From Acidithiobacillus concretivorus (GTDB taxonomy: Bacteria; Pseudomonadota; Gammaproteobacteria; Acidithiobacillales; Acidithiobacillaceae), in assembly GCF_018853445.1 (NCBI RefSeq), contig NZ_JABELD010000029.1:1-64000 (forward strand): DNA of 64,000 bases, in the 5' to 3' direction. The notes under the pieces are model-generated. The model saw only the letters and a list, made by a program, of their open reading frames with translations, made no database searches and was not told the DNA's origin. Of the stretch, positions 8,466 through 17,099 are shown in pieces. Both the position numbers and the translations under genes were made by a program. The first letter of the stretch is position 1. Every line of letters begins with the position of its first letter.

Positions 8466-9356
8466 CTAATCAGAATCGGTATCGGTGAGCATTTGCCGCA
8501 GTGCCTGACGCCAATGTGGAGCCGCACCTAACGAGGCATAGCTGCTACTTTTATCCAGTACCGCGCAGGCGGGGCGGCGGGCCGGGGTTGGGTAGTCGCT
8601 GGCGGGAATCATCCGGATGGGGATGCTCTGCTGGAGCAGACCCAAAGCCAGAGCTTCTTCCTGAATCGCCACCGCAAAATCGTACCAGGAGGCCACTCCG
8701 GCATCCGTCCAATGCTGAATGCCGTTGAATGCAGGTTGTTCGCAGGCCCGCCAGATGGCAGCCGCCAAACCTGCTGCCCAGGTAGGACTGCCAATCTGGT
8801 CACCAACCACCCCCAGAGAGTCCCGTTCTGACATCAGCCGCAGCATGGTTTTGACAAAATTTTTACCGTGGGTGCTATACACCCAGGCTGTCCGCAAAAT
8901 GAGCGCTTTTTCCTGCAGAATACGGACAATCTCTACCTCGCCGGCAGCCTTGCTGGCACCATATACGCCAAGTGGATGACGGTCACTGTCCGGCTGATAA
9001 GGGGTCGCCTGACTCCCGTCAAATACAAAATCCGTGGAAACATGAATGAGCCGGGCAGAATGTTTTCGGGCAGCCTCTGCACAATAAGCAGCGCCATCCC
9101 GATTGATGGCATAGGCTGTTTCCGATTCCGACTCGGCAAGATCAACGGCAGTATAAGCGGCGGCATTGATGATGAGGTCAGGCTGAAAACTCTCGGCAGC
9201 CTGTTCCACCTGTTCCTGAATGGCAATATCTGCCTGGGCGCGGGACAAGGCGCGTAGTTTAACAGACTCAGGATGGTGACGTTGGAGTTCCCATCCTAAC
9301 TGCCCATTCGCACCAAACAGCAGGACGCGTTTGATTCTGTCTCCGGCGGTGGTCAT
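8466..9356 (-). CDS. rmlD: dTDP-4-dehydrorhamnose reductase
   Basis: 296 residues from the ATG at 9356, which has an AGGAG site eight bases upstream; the frame runs further to 9404 but without such a site. N-terminal VLLFGANGQLGWELQ binds NAD(P)H. VSTDFVFDGS and the YGASKAAGE motif carry the catalytic Thr/Ser, Tyr and Lys. It catalyses the last step to dTDP-L-rhamnose. It is separated from rmlC by two genes of unknown role, which is unusual because rml genes are normally contiguous. Confidence 0.92.
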   Translation of the reverse strand: MTTAGDRIKRVLLFGANGQLGWELQRHHPESVKLRALSRAQADIAIQEQVEQAAESFQPDLIINAAAYTAVDLAESESETAYAINRDGAAYCAEAARKHSARLIHVSTDFVFDGSQATPYQPDSDRHPLGVYGASKAAGEVEIVRILQEKALILRTAWVYSTHGKNFVKTMLRLMSERDSLGVVGDQIGSPTWAAGLAAAIWRACEQPAFNGIQHWTDAGVASWYDFAVAIQEEALALGLLQQSIPIRMIPASDYPTPARRPACAVLDKSSSYASLGAAPHWRQALRQMLTDTDSD

Positions 9357-9455
9357 GCCTGGCTCCTGCTTCCTTGCAGCAGGCTCATGTAAGGAGTCAG
9401 GCAAAGGCGCATACCAAGGGGCCTGTTAGCATCCATATAATTTTCCTCGGAAAAT

Positions 9456-9962
9456 TTAGTCAGAACGCCCGGTTGGGGCGTAAAGAAATTCATAGAAGTT
9501 GTCCATGGCAATGCCCTGGGTATCATAGCCCGTCACTTCGACCTGATTATTTTGGGTACCCACCGCCACCATGCAGGCATGCTTTTGAGGCAGAGCAGAG
9601 GCCGCTACGAAAGAGGATCCTTTTTGCCCGCAGGTATTGTGCGGATATTCCTGATTCAGACTGACAATAAGCTGATCAGCTATCTGCTGCGCTTGCTGTG
9701 GAGACCTGGCCGCAAAAGCCCGTTTATTGTGCCAGGCATCGGCAATGGCTTTGCTTTCTGTGGGCGTGCTGGCTGATGCCATGGCTTCATGATGCATCTG
9801 GTCCAGGGTCTCTAATGCCACATACAAATCGGTGCGCGCACCACTTTGCTGATCAATGACATGAACACTGAGAATAATGGTCAGTATGCCATAAATGACG
9901 ATGACCGCGCCGAGCGCCCAGGCAAAACGCAGCCGACTGGATTTGTCAGGACGACTTGCCAT
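9456..9962 (-). CDS. Unknown single-pass membrane protein in the rml operon
   Basis: 168 residues; I do not recognise a family. A short basic N-terminus (MASRPDKSSRLRFAW) precedes one hydrophobic segment at about residues 13-35 (ALGAVIVIYGILTIILSV). The remaining ~130 residues are hydrophilic and probably periplasmic. Two cysteines, in PHNTCGQKG and KHACMVAV, could form a disulfide. The start shares one base with the stop of the DUF3579 gene (TGATG), so the two are coupled. Its place inside a rhamnose operon hints at a role in envelope polysaccharide or its regulation, but nothing in the sequence proves this. Confidence 0.7.
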   Translation of the reverse strand: MASRPDKSSRLRFAWALGAVIVIYGILTIILSVHVIDQQSGARTDLYVALETLDQMHHEAMASASTPTESKAIADAWHNKRAFAARSPQQAQQIADQLIVSLNQEYPHNTCGQKGSSFVAASALPQKHACMVAVGTQNNQVEVTGYDTQGIAMDNFYEFLYAPTGRSD

Positions 9963-10300
9963 CAGGAAGGCCGCCGCTGGGCGGGGCGGGCCCGGCGATG
10001 CCCGGAATTTTTGCCCTGTTGCCGATCGGCTATCGCGCCCTCTTCATGTCGGACCTGCAAGCGATTTTCGGCGGCAAAGCGCATGATTTCCGCAAAGGCT
10101 TCGGGGCGGAGTTGCTCCAGACTTTCATCCATGATGATGGCCGCATTGCCATTAATGTTGGCGGGCTCAATCAATGGTAAGTAATGAATTTTATGGTCAG
10201 CACCGAAATGGGCGAGCCCCACCCCTTCTATGAGCATTTCAGCCCAGGCTGAGGGACGAAATTTGCCCCCGCTTTCGGTTACGCCATCAATGATGATCAT
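9962..10300 (-). CDS. DUF3579 family protein
   Basis: 112 residues. The start MIIIDGVTESGGKFRPSAWA and the following MLIEGVG segment match the DUF3579 family of beta/gamma-proteobacteria. Function is unknown. It is soluble, with no signal or membrane segment, and has a basic Arg/Gln-rich C-terminal tail (RRARPAQRRPS). A GAGGAG site lies upstream. It is located between rmlC and the unknown membrane protein and is translationally coupled to the latter. Confidence 0.75.
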   Translation of the reverse strand: MIIIDGVTESGGKFRPSAWAEMLIEGVGLAHFGADHKIHYLPLIEPANINGNAAIIMDESLEQLRPEAFAEIMRFAAENRLQVRHEEGAIADRQQGKNSGHRRARPAQRRPS

Positions 10301-10363
10301 GGATACCGCTGCTCCTCAGGAAAGGGGGCGATAATAACGCTCTTCGCATGGAGAATGAAGGGT

Positions 10364-10912
10364 TCACGAATAGGTTTCCGCCTGTGCGAAAGAGCATCCG
10401 GCCGCATCCTTGCTGGCCAGCTGGGGTTTCGAATTCGTGAGGAGGGGCCAGTCTATGCCGATATCCGGATCATTCCAGACAATACAACGCTCGGCTTCCG
10501 GGGCGTAAAATTCAGTCGTTTTATAGAGAAAGTCGGCGCTGTTGCTCAGTACGTAAAAGCCATGCGCAAAGCCGGGCGGTACCCAGAGCATCTGCTGATT
10601 TTCTTCAGAGAGTGTGGCCCCGACCCATTGACCTAAGGTGGCGGAAGATCGGCGCAAATCTACGGCCACATCAAAAACAGCACCTGAAACAACGCGTACC
10701 AGCTTTCCCTGGGGCTGATGAATCTGATAATGCAGGCCACGCAGCACGCCCTGTTGCGAACGGCTGTGGTTATCCTGCACAAATGACAGATTCAGACCAG
10801 CATCACTAAACTGGCGTTGATTCCAGCTTTCCATGAAAAATCCCCGGGTGTCGCCAAATACTGTGGGGGTAATGAGCAGCACTTCGGGAATACGCAATTT
10901 TTCAATGATCAA
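10364..10912 (-). CDS. rmlC: dTDP-4-dehydrorhamnose 3,5-epimerase
   Basis: 182 residues, RmlC cupin. [20 protein letters not shown] holds the catalytic His61 and Lys71. [13 protein letters not shown] and the substrate tyrosine near 130 (ADFLYKTTE) complete the site. It converts the 4-keto-6-deoxyglucose intermediate to the L-configuration precursor of rhamnose. The start overlaps the rmlA stop by four bases (ATGA). The end is separated by 63 bases from the DUF3579 gene, the loosest junction in this operon. Confidence 0.93.
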   Translation of the reverse strand: MIIEKLRIPEVLLITPTVFGDTRGFFMESWNQRQFSDAGLNLSFVQDNHSRSQQGVLRGLHYQIHQPQGKLVRVVSGAVFDVAVDLRRSSATLGQWVGATLSEENQQMLWVPPGFAHGFYVLSNSADFLYKTTEFYAPEAERCIVWNDPDIGIDWPLLTNSKPQLASKDAAGCSFAQAETYS

Positions 10913-11793
10913 AACGGTGACCCTTCTTCAATGATGCGCAGCAGATATTCCCCATAACCACTTTTTTTCAGTGGGGCGGCAAGTTCTGTGAGTGCATCTG
11001 CATCAATATAACCCATGCGGTAAGCTATTTCTTCAGGGCAGGCAACTTTCAGGCCCTGACGTTCTTCCAGAGTGCGAATGAATTGTCCGGCACTGAGCAG
11101 ATCGGCGTGGGTGCCGGTATCCAGCCAGGCCGTGCCGCGTCCCAGCACTTCTACATGCAGGCGTTTTTGTTCGAGGTATAAACGATTCAGATCGGTGATT
11201 TCCAGTTCGCCACGTGGTGAAGGACGGATTTCCCGGGCCAGACGACTCCCATCTGCATCATAAAAATACAGGCCGGTGACTGCAAAAGAGGATCGTGGTT
11301 TGGCAGGTTTTTCTTCCAGACCAATAGCAATTCCCTGACGGTCAAACTCTACCACGCCATAAGCCTTGGGATTGGCAACGTGGTAAGCAAAAATCGTTGC
11401 CCCGTTATCGGCCTGGTTGGTTTGCTGCAGAGATTCGCTGAGATCATGTCCATAAAAAACATTGTCGCCAAGCACCAGTGCCGAAGGGCTACCCGCCAGA
11501 AAATTTTCGGCAATCAGCAAGGCTTGCGCAAGGCCGTCAGGACGCGCTTGTTCGGCATAGCAAAAATCCATCCCCCACTGCCGACCATCGCCCAGAAGCT
11601 GCTGAAAACGTGGAAGATCGTTGGGGGTGGAAATAATCTGGATTTCGCGGATTCCAGCCAACATCAGCGTGGCGAGAGGATAATAAATCAAAGGCTTGTC
11701 ATATACCGGCATCAGCTGCTTGCTAACTGCCTGGGTCAGCGGATATAGACGGGTACCCGAACCCCCGGCGAGGAGAATACCTTTACGCTTCAT
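10909..11793 (-). CDS. rmlA: Glucose-1-phosphate thymidylyltransferase
   Basis: 294 residues from the ATG at 11793 ([20 protein letters not shown]); the frame extends to 11847 but lies inside galU there. The nucleotidyltransferase motif GGSGTRLYP and YDKPLIYYP are diagnostic of RmlA. It makes dTDP-glucose, the first step of dTDP-rhamnose synthesis. The start overlaps the end of galU by 11 bases, so UDP-glucose and dTDP-glucose formation from the same substrate are co-expressed. Confidence 0.94.
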   Translation of the reverse strand: MKRKGILLAGGSGTRLYPLTQAVSKQLMPVYDKPLIYYPLATLMLAGIREIQIISTPNDLPRFQQLLGDGRQWGMDFCYAEQARPDGLAQALLIAENFLAGSPSALVLGDNVFYGHDLSESLQQTNQADNGATIFAYHVANPKAYGVVEFDRQGIAIGLEEKPAKPRSSFAVTGLYFYDADGSRLAREIRPSPRGELEITDLNRLYLEQKRLHVEVLGRGTAWLDTGTHADLLSAGQFIRTLEERQGLKVACPEEIAYRMGYIDADALTELAAPLKKSGYGEYLLRIIEEGSPF

Positions 11794-12700
11794 TAACGGT
11801 CTCAGAATTTTCAGTTTTACTCTGGCTGTGACTCTGGCACAGGCCATTCATAAACTCTGTAAAATCGGCGCCCACTTCGGGATGTAATTTGCCGAAGGCA
11901 ATGGTGGCCTTGAGATAGCCCAGTTTATCGCCACAATCAAAGCGCTGACCGGCAAAACGATAGGCCAGCACCTGACGTTCGCTGAGCAGGTGCGCAATGG
12001 CGTCCGTCAACTGGATTTCACCTCCTGCGCCACTCTGGGTATTTTCCAGAAAATGGAAAAGTCGGGCGGGCAGAATGTATCGACCGACTACCCCCAGATT
12101 GGACGGTGCTTTTTCCGGCTGGGGTTTTTCGACGATACCGCTGACCTGAAAAATACGTTCGTCCCACGGGCGGGCGTCTACCACCCCATAACGGGTAGAG
12201 TGTTCGCGGGGGATTTCTTCCACGCCAAGAATGCCGGCCTGATAGCGATGGTGCTGCTCGACCATTTGCGCCAATACGGGTGGCTCGCCGAGCATCAGAT
12301 CATCGGCTAGCAGCACTGCAAACGGTTCATCACCGATAACCGGTTTGGCCATCAGTACAGCGTGACCCAGCCCCAGAGGGTAAGGCTGACGCAGAAAAAT
12401 GGTACTCACATGGCTGGGTAAAATGCTTTGTACCTGTTCCAACAAGGCTTTTTTGCCACGCTTTTCCAGTTCGTTTTCCAGTTCGTAGGAGACGTCAAAG
12501 TGATCTTCAATGGCCCGTTTCCCTCGGCCACTGATGAAAATCAACTGATCACAGCCCGCCGCAATGGCTTCTTCTACGGCGTATTGGATCAGGGGTTTGT
12601 CCACGACCGGCATCATTTCCTTGGCGCTGGCTTTGGTGGCCGGTAAAAATCGGGTACCCAGACCCGCCACAGGGAAAACTGCTTTACGTACTTCAGCCAT
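11783..12700 (-). CDS. galU: UTP-glucose-1-phosphate uridylyltransferase
   Basis: 305 residues from the ATG at 12700, with a GGAG site eight bases upstream. Motifs [22 protein letters not shown] and [14 protein letters not shown] are those of bacterial GalU. It forms UDP-glucose for LPS core, exopolysaccharide and glycogen-related pathways. It is the first gene of the rml operon and has its own candidate promoter in the 66-base gap before it. The C-terminal tail ([16 protein letters not shown]) is polar and extends past the conserved domain. Confidence 0.93.
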   Translation of the reverse strand: MAEVRKAVFPVAGLGTRFLPATKASAKEMMPVVDKPLIQYAVEEAIAAGCDQLIFISGRGKRAIEDHFDVSYELENELEKRGKKALLEQVQSILPSHVSTIFLRQPYPLGLGHAVLMAKPVIGDEPFAVLLADDLMLGEPPVLAQMVEQHHRYQAGILGVEEIPREHSTRYGVVDARPWDERIFQVSGIVEKPQPEKAPSNLGVVGRYILPARLFHFLENTQSGAGGEIQLTDAIAHLLSERQVLAYRFAGQRFDCGDKLGYLKATIAFGKLHPEVGADFTEFMNGLCQSHSQSKTENSETVNEA

Positions 12701-12725
12701 ACATGTTCTCCTTTGGTATGCGGCG

Positions 12726-12755
12726 AGTATAACGAACACAACCCGTCTCTCGCAA
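12726..12755 (-). promoter_or_regulatory. Candidate sigma-70 promoter of the galU-rml operon
   Basis: On the minus strand a TTGCGA -35 element (12750-12755) is followed after 18 bases by TATACT (12726-12731), about 25 bases before the galU start. It falls exactly in the short gap between the DUF502 gene and galU. Confidence 0.45.
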
Positions 12756-12766
12756 AGTGTTTGGCT

Positions 12767-13456
12767 TCATGAGGAAGAATCGGCATCGGATTCAGAAGCT
12801 TCCTGCTGGATGCCGGGTTCCGGTTTTTCCCGAAGCATTTTTCCGCCACCGACACCACCAGCCATGGCAAAACGTAAAGCCTGCTGGGGTGTCATGTCTG
12901 GAAGTGGGATTATTTTATCTTTAGGAATCAGACAGGTGAAGCCGCCTACGCCATAGCTCATGGGTATAAAAACAGCCACACAGTCTTCAGGAAGGTGCGG
13001 TAGTTCGTGCAGGGAGTCACGGGTGACTAGCCCGATGATGTAGCCCATATCTCCCCCTTGCCGGACCAGTACCGCACTGCGAAAGCCCCGGTCTGCGCCA
13101 CCAAACAGTAATCCCACCGTTTCCTGAATGGTGCTGTAAAGACTGTGCAGAACCGGGATTCGCGCCAGCGCCTTGTTCATCCAGTCAAAAATCCATGCGG
13201 TCAGAACATGGGAAGCCAGAAAACCAACGCCCAGAATGGTCAGCAAGGTCAGGACCAGCCCCAGACCAGGAATGTCTATTCCGAAAATTGCCTTGATTGG
13301 CGCTTCAAACAAGTTGTTGAGCCAGCCGCCAATCCATAACACCACATAAATGGTCAGGCCGATGGGTAGAGAGATGAGCAGGCCCTGGGCGAACCAGCGG
13401 CGCAAATGCAGATGCTGAAAACGTGAAGGCGGTTGAACGGGTACTGGCAGTGTCAT
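12767..13456 (-). CDS. DUF502 family membrane protein
   Basis: 229 residues. The pattern is that of DUF502: an N-terminal Arg-rich stretch and LRRWFAQGLLISLPIGLTIYVVLW (first membrane segment, about 23-45), a second segment near 64-88 (GLGLVLTLLTILGVGFLASHV), then IPVLHSLYSTIQETVGLL and a soluble domain ending VFIPMSYGVGGFTCLIPKDKI. The acidic Ser/Glu/Asp tail is variable. Function is not established; plant homologues are called COV (continuous vascular ring). It lies directly after glrR on the same strand. Confidence 0.82.
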   Translation of the reverse strand: MTLPVPVQPPSRFQHLHLRRWFAQGLLISLPIGLTIYVVLWIGGWLNNLFEAPIKAIFGIDIPGLGLVLTLLTILGVGFLASHVLTAWIFDWMNKALARIPVLHSLYSTIQETVGLLFGGADRGFRSAVLVRQGGDMGYIIGLVTRDSLHELPHLPEDCVAVFIPMSYGVGGFTCLIPKDKIIPLPDMTPQQALRFAMAGGVGGGKMLREKPEPGIQQEASESDADSSS

Positions 13457-13519
13457 TGGGACCCCGTTTTAGTAAAAACCGCACCAGCATAACAAAAAAT
13501 GCCAGGAAGTGGTGGATGA

Positions 13520-14908
13520 TTACGGGGCATCATCGCGTTCCTCCTGGTTCTTGAATAGTTGCGGGGCCAGGCCATGTTTGCGCATGAGCTTGTAAAGATC
13601 GGTGCGATGGCGGCCAGCAATGCGAGCAGCCCGGGAAATATTGCCGTCCGTGGCACGCAGCAGATTTTCAAGATACACGCGTTCAAAGGCTGTTTTGGCA
13701 TCCTGTAAAGGCGGAAAGGCACGGGATCCACCCTGACGGCCAGCATCGGGAATGGCCTCTCCCGAGACCCAGCCTTTTTCGGTGACGGCGGCGGCAAAGG
13801 TGATGGCGTTTTCCAGCTCTCGAACATTTCCGGGCCACGGTCGCTGCATCAGCTTATCCATGGCTTCGGGGCTGAAACCTGGAATATTGCGTTCGAGGCG
13901 CTGGCTTTCCCGATCCAGAAAATATTGGGCAAGCAGCAAGATGTCTTCGGGGCGTTCACTGAGGCTGGGAACCCGTAGGGGAATGACGTGCAGGCGATAA
14001 TATAAATCTTCCCGAAAGGCGCCGCTGGCAGTCAGCGCATGAATATCCTGATGGGTGGCGCTGATGACGCGTAAATCCACGGATATTTCCGTTTTTGCGC
14101 CGACCGGGCGTAACGTGCCTTCCTGTAATACCCGCAGCAGTTTGACCTGCAAGGCCAGAGGGAGGTCTCCAATTTCGTCCAGGAACAAAGTGCCCTGATC
14201 AGCGCTGCGAATGAGCCCGATATGGTCTTGAGTGGCTCCGGTAAAAGCCCCTTTAACGTGGCCAAATAGTTCACTTTCGGCCAGTTCGGAGGGAATCGCA
14301 CCGCAGTTGACGGCGACAAAAGGCTGGTCACTACGGGCGCTGGCTTCGTGGATAGCTCTGGCGACACGTTCTTTGCCCGAGCCACTTTCTCCAGAAAGAA
14401 AAACACTGGCCTGGGAAGTGGCTATGCGGGTAATTTCGTTGACCAGACTGGCCATGACCGGACTGCGATGGAGGATGCTTTGCCCGGCCTGAGCGCGTAG
14501 GTCAGCCCTTAACTTGCTGAGCTCACGGCCAGCGAGGCGTTGTGCCAGTGCCGCTGTGCATAAGGTTTGTAATTCGTCATTACTGAACGGTTTGCTGAGA
14601 TAACCAAAAGCCTGGGCACGCATGGCTTCTACAGCGTTAGGAATGGTGCCATGGGCGGTCAGCAAAATAACCGGCAAATCGGGATCACGAGCCTGAGCAG
14701 CTTCAAGAACCGCCATCCCGTCCATGATGGGCATGCGTAAATCGGTGATCAGCAAATCCACACTTTCCTGGTCCAGTAGTTCCAGCCCTTGCAGCGGATT
14801 GTTGCTGCTCAGTACCCGGTAATCTTCACTTTCCAGCCACAAACCCAGCAGCCTTAAGAAATCCGGATCATCATCAATAATGAGAATAGTGGGCATGATT
14901 TTACGCAT
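13520..14908 (-). CDS. glrR: Sigma-54-dependent response regulator, GlrR (QseF) type
   Basis: 462 residues from the ATG at 14908, two bases after the preceding stop; an ATG at 14896 is also possible. The receiver domain (5-120) has the acidic pocket DDD near 12-14, phospho-acceptor Asp56 and Lys106. The AAA+ domain has Walker A GESGSGKE (173-180), the sigma-54 contact loop GAFTGA (220-225) and Walker B LFLDEIGD. A Fis-type helix-turn-helix (ISRAARIAGRHRTDLYKLMRKHGL) ends the protein. It activates sigma-54 promoters when phosphorylated. The kinase-lipoprotein-regulator order matches glrK-qseG-glrR of enterobacteria. Its targets are not visible here. Confidence 0.88.
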   Translation of the reverse strand: MRKIMPTILIIDDDPDFLRLLGLWLESEDYRVLSSNNPLQGLELLDQESVDLLITDLRMPIMDGMAVLEAAQARDPDLPVILLTAHGTIPNAVEAMRAQAFGYLSKPFSNDELQTLCTAALAQRLAGRELSKLRADLRAQAGQSILHRSPVMASLVNEITRIATSQASVFLSGESGSGKERVARAIHEASARSDQPFVAVNCGAIPSELAESELFGHVKGAFTGATQDHIGLIRSADQGTLFLDEIGDLPLALQVKLLRVLQEGTLRPVGAKTEISVDLRVISATHQDIHALTASGAFREDLYYRLHVIPLRVPSLSERPEDILLLAQYFLDRESQRLERNIPGFSPEAMDKLMQRPWPGNVRELENAITFAAAVTEKGWVSGEAIPDAGRQGGSRAFPPLQDAKTAFERVYLENLLRATDGNISRAARIAGRHRTDLYKLMRKHGLAPQLFKNQEERDDAP

Positions 14909-14909
14909 C

Positions 14910-15437
14910 TCAGGGTAAGGGCGCGCCGTGCGCTTCCAGGGTTTTTTCTGCATGCTGGTGGAGCAGAGATTCCAGACGTTGAAGCCGTGCTTGTGCGGCA
15001 CCTGCAGCATTTTGTGCCGCGATGGCCTGTGCTTGGCTTTGCTGAATGCGGACTTTTTCTTGTTTAAGAAGAGTAATATTTTCCAGCAGGGCATTGACGC
15101 TGCGCCGCAAGGGCAGGGTCTGGCTGGCCAGATCCGGGTTTTGTGCCGCCATGCCGAGCTCCCGGGCAGCGTTATCCAGGGCGGTTTTATTAAGAGGGCC
15201 ACTGCTTAAGTAGCTGTTCGCCAGGGCTAGATGAATATGAGCGCAACTTGCAGATTCAGCGGACCCGCAATGATGCAGTGCTTTGAGTAGATCAGGTCGG
15301 GGCGTTTTCGAGAGCGGCAGAGGTACCGCCTTGGGCTGGCTCGGTACGGCCGGGTGAATCATTGCACAGGCTCCCAGTAGCCATAGGAGAGTGAAGGTGC
15401 CGAGTGAGCGGATCACAAGCAATAATCGGTGCATCAA
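14910..15437 (-). CDS. Lipoprotein between GlrK-type kinase and GlrR (QseG position)
   Basis: 175 residues. An N-terminal lipoprotein signal ends in LLGACAM with lipidated Cys24. The C-terminal half (about 120-165) is rich in Gln, Ala and Leu and looks coiled-coil (LLKQEKVRIQQSQAQAIAAQ). By position it corresponds to enterobacterial QseG, an outer-membrane lipoprotein that binds and tunes the kinase QseE/GlrK. Sequence similarity cannot be judged by eye, so the functional match is by context. It overlaps the kinase gene by four bases and ends two bases before glrR. Confidence 0.72.
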   Translation of the reverse strand: MMHRLLLVIRSLGTFTLLWLLGACAMIHPAVPSQPKAVPLPLSKTPRPDLLKALHHCGSAESASCAHIHLALANSYLSSGPLNKTALDNAARELGMAAQNPDLASQTLPLRRSVNALLENITLLKQEKVRIQQSQAQAIAAQNAAGAAQARLQRLESLLHQHAEKTLEAHGAPLP

Positions 15438-16945
15438 TGGGCTGCCTTCTGAGGAGAAGAGGGAAGCCAGATTTCTGCGCTGAGCCCTCCCTGTGGACGG
15501 TTTTGAATGCGTATCCAGCCGTCTTGAGCGGCTACCAGTTCGCGGGTGATAGCTAATCCCAATCCGGTACCTCGTGGTAAACTGTTACTGACCGGAACCT
15601 GATAGAATCGTTCAAATACCCGTTCCAGCAAAGCTTCAGGAATGCCCGGGCCTTCATCTTCTACCCGGAACAGAACGCCCTGCTGTTCGGCAATAGCCTG
15701 CACGTGGATTTGTCCGCCGGCAGAGCTGTATTTGTTGGCGTTGCTGACCAAGTTGCTGAGAATTTGCCGCAAGCGCTGCGGGTCGGCGTACACTTCCAGC
15801 GGCGCATTACTCTCACAAAGCAGAGTTTGCTGCTTTTTTTCCGTTAATGGCTGCATGCGGTTTTGCAGGTCTTCCAGGATCTCGGATACCTTGACAGTTT
15901 GGGGTGAAAAATCCAGGGATTGCGCCTGTAAGGCATGCATGTCGAGCATTTCCTGAATGGCCGCATATAATTCCTTGACCTGACGGACGACAATTTCGAG
16001 GACTTCGCGTTGCCTTGGCAGAAGCGGGCCAATGCGCTCGCTGAGCAGTAATTCACTGCCGGAACGGGCTGAGGCTAGAGGTGTTTTCAGTTCGTGAGAG
16101 ACCTGGCTGAGAAATTGGTGGCGCAGGCGCTCTTCTTCCCGCAGGCGGGCCTGCATGCTGTCGATGCTGCGGGCCAGATCGCGCAATTCCTGGGGTCCAT
16201 CGCTGGCAACATGGGCGACTTTACCCGCCCCGATATCTTCCAGGGCCAGACGGAAGTCCTTTAATGGTCGGGTCAAGGCCGTGGCAACCCGCCAGGGTAT
16301 CAACAGGCTGAGCAGCGCCGTAATAACCACCAGTGCATAAAGCAGTTGCACGGCCTGTGAACGCGCTGCCGCTGCCGCTTCTCCCTGACGGAGAAGCAAG
16401 GACTGCATAGCCTGATGAACATCATGAAAACGCGCTTCTACAGACATCCGGTTGGATTTGCCGTCGAGTACAGCCGTTTGCCCTGAATTCGGGGTTGCTG
16501 CTTCTGCAGACTGCAAATAATGGGTCAGACTCACTTGTAGTTGCTGGAGCGCGTTGGCAAGTTGGGGATAGGCTGTTGCGCCGGTCTGTAGTGTCTGTAA
16601 AGACGTTTGTTCGTGATGAATCAGGTGGGTAAAGGTGGTTTCATAACCAGACTGGGGCAGGACCTGCGCCAGATCCTGATAAAATTCGGCCTGACGTTGT
16701 TGTCCATGAATTTCCAGTAATTGCTTTTGCAGTGGCAAGCCAATTTCAATCAGCGTATTGCTGCTGTCGCCCAGGGTATGAATCGCCTGAATAGCCGCAA
16801 ACACGACTCCCGCGACCAGAAACAGGATGATAATGGCAAAAAACAGGACGCTACGGGGAATCGAAATGGCGCCATGATGATCTTTAGCCGGGAGGTCCCT
16901 CATCTTTTGTCCGGTGTTCTGTTCTTCCATAAAGTCCGTAGCCAT
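15434..16945 (-). CDS. glrK: Sensor histidine kinase, GlrK (QseE) type
   Basis: 503 residues. Membrane segment 1 is at about 32-52 (SVLFFAIIILFLVAGVVF), a ~150-residue periplasmic helical region follows, and membrane segment 2 is at about 201-219. Then come a HAMP domain, the HisKA box FLSQVSHELKTPL with His284, and the ATPase domain with N-box LSNLVSNANKYS, G1 VEDEGPGIP, F-box FERFYQ and G2 GTGLGLAI. It phosphorylates the GlrR-type regulator downstream. The three genes are tightly joined. The gap of 154 bases to recN leaves room for its own promoter. Confidence 0.88.
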   Translation of the reverse strand: MATDFMEEQNTGQKMRDLPAKDHHGAISIPRSVLFFAIIILFLVAGVVFAAIQAIHTLGDSSNTLIEIGLPLQKQLLEIHGQQRQAEFYQDLAQVLPQSGYETTFTHLIHHEQTSLQTLQTGATAYPQLANALQQLQVSLTHYLQSAEAATPNSGQTAVLDGKSNRMSVEARFHDVHQAMQSLLLRQGEAAAAARSQAVQLLYALVVITALLSLLIPWRVATALTRPLKDFRLALEDIGAGKVAHVASDGPQELRDLARSIDSMQARLREEERLRHQFLSQVSHELKTPLASARSGSELLLSERIGPLLPRQREVLEIVVRQVKELYAAIQEMLDMHALQAQSLDFSPQTVKVSEILEDLQNRMQPLTEKKQQTLLCESNAPLEVYADPQRLRQILSNLVSNANKYSSAGGQIHVQAIAEQQGVLFRVEDEGPGIPEALLERVFERFYQVPVSNSLPRGTGLGLAITRELVAAQDGWIRIQNRPQGGLSAEIWLPSSPQKAAH

Positions 16946-17099
16946 CTACTTCTCCATGCCAATTGCCCAGAACATGGGCAGCGCATTGCCGGAAACCAGT
17001 GTATGCGACTGACGTCCAGCGGCCTAGTGTAGATTATCGGCTACAGCAGATCGGGCCAAAGTCGCTGCAAAGCATCCACGGCAACTGTCGTTTTTAGGA

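Noticed and set aside
17030-17070. Possible sigma-54 promoter (TTGG...TGC) upstream of glrK
   Set aside because: The distance between the GG and GC elements is eight bases rather than the required ten.
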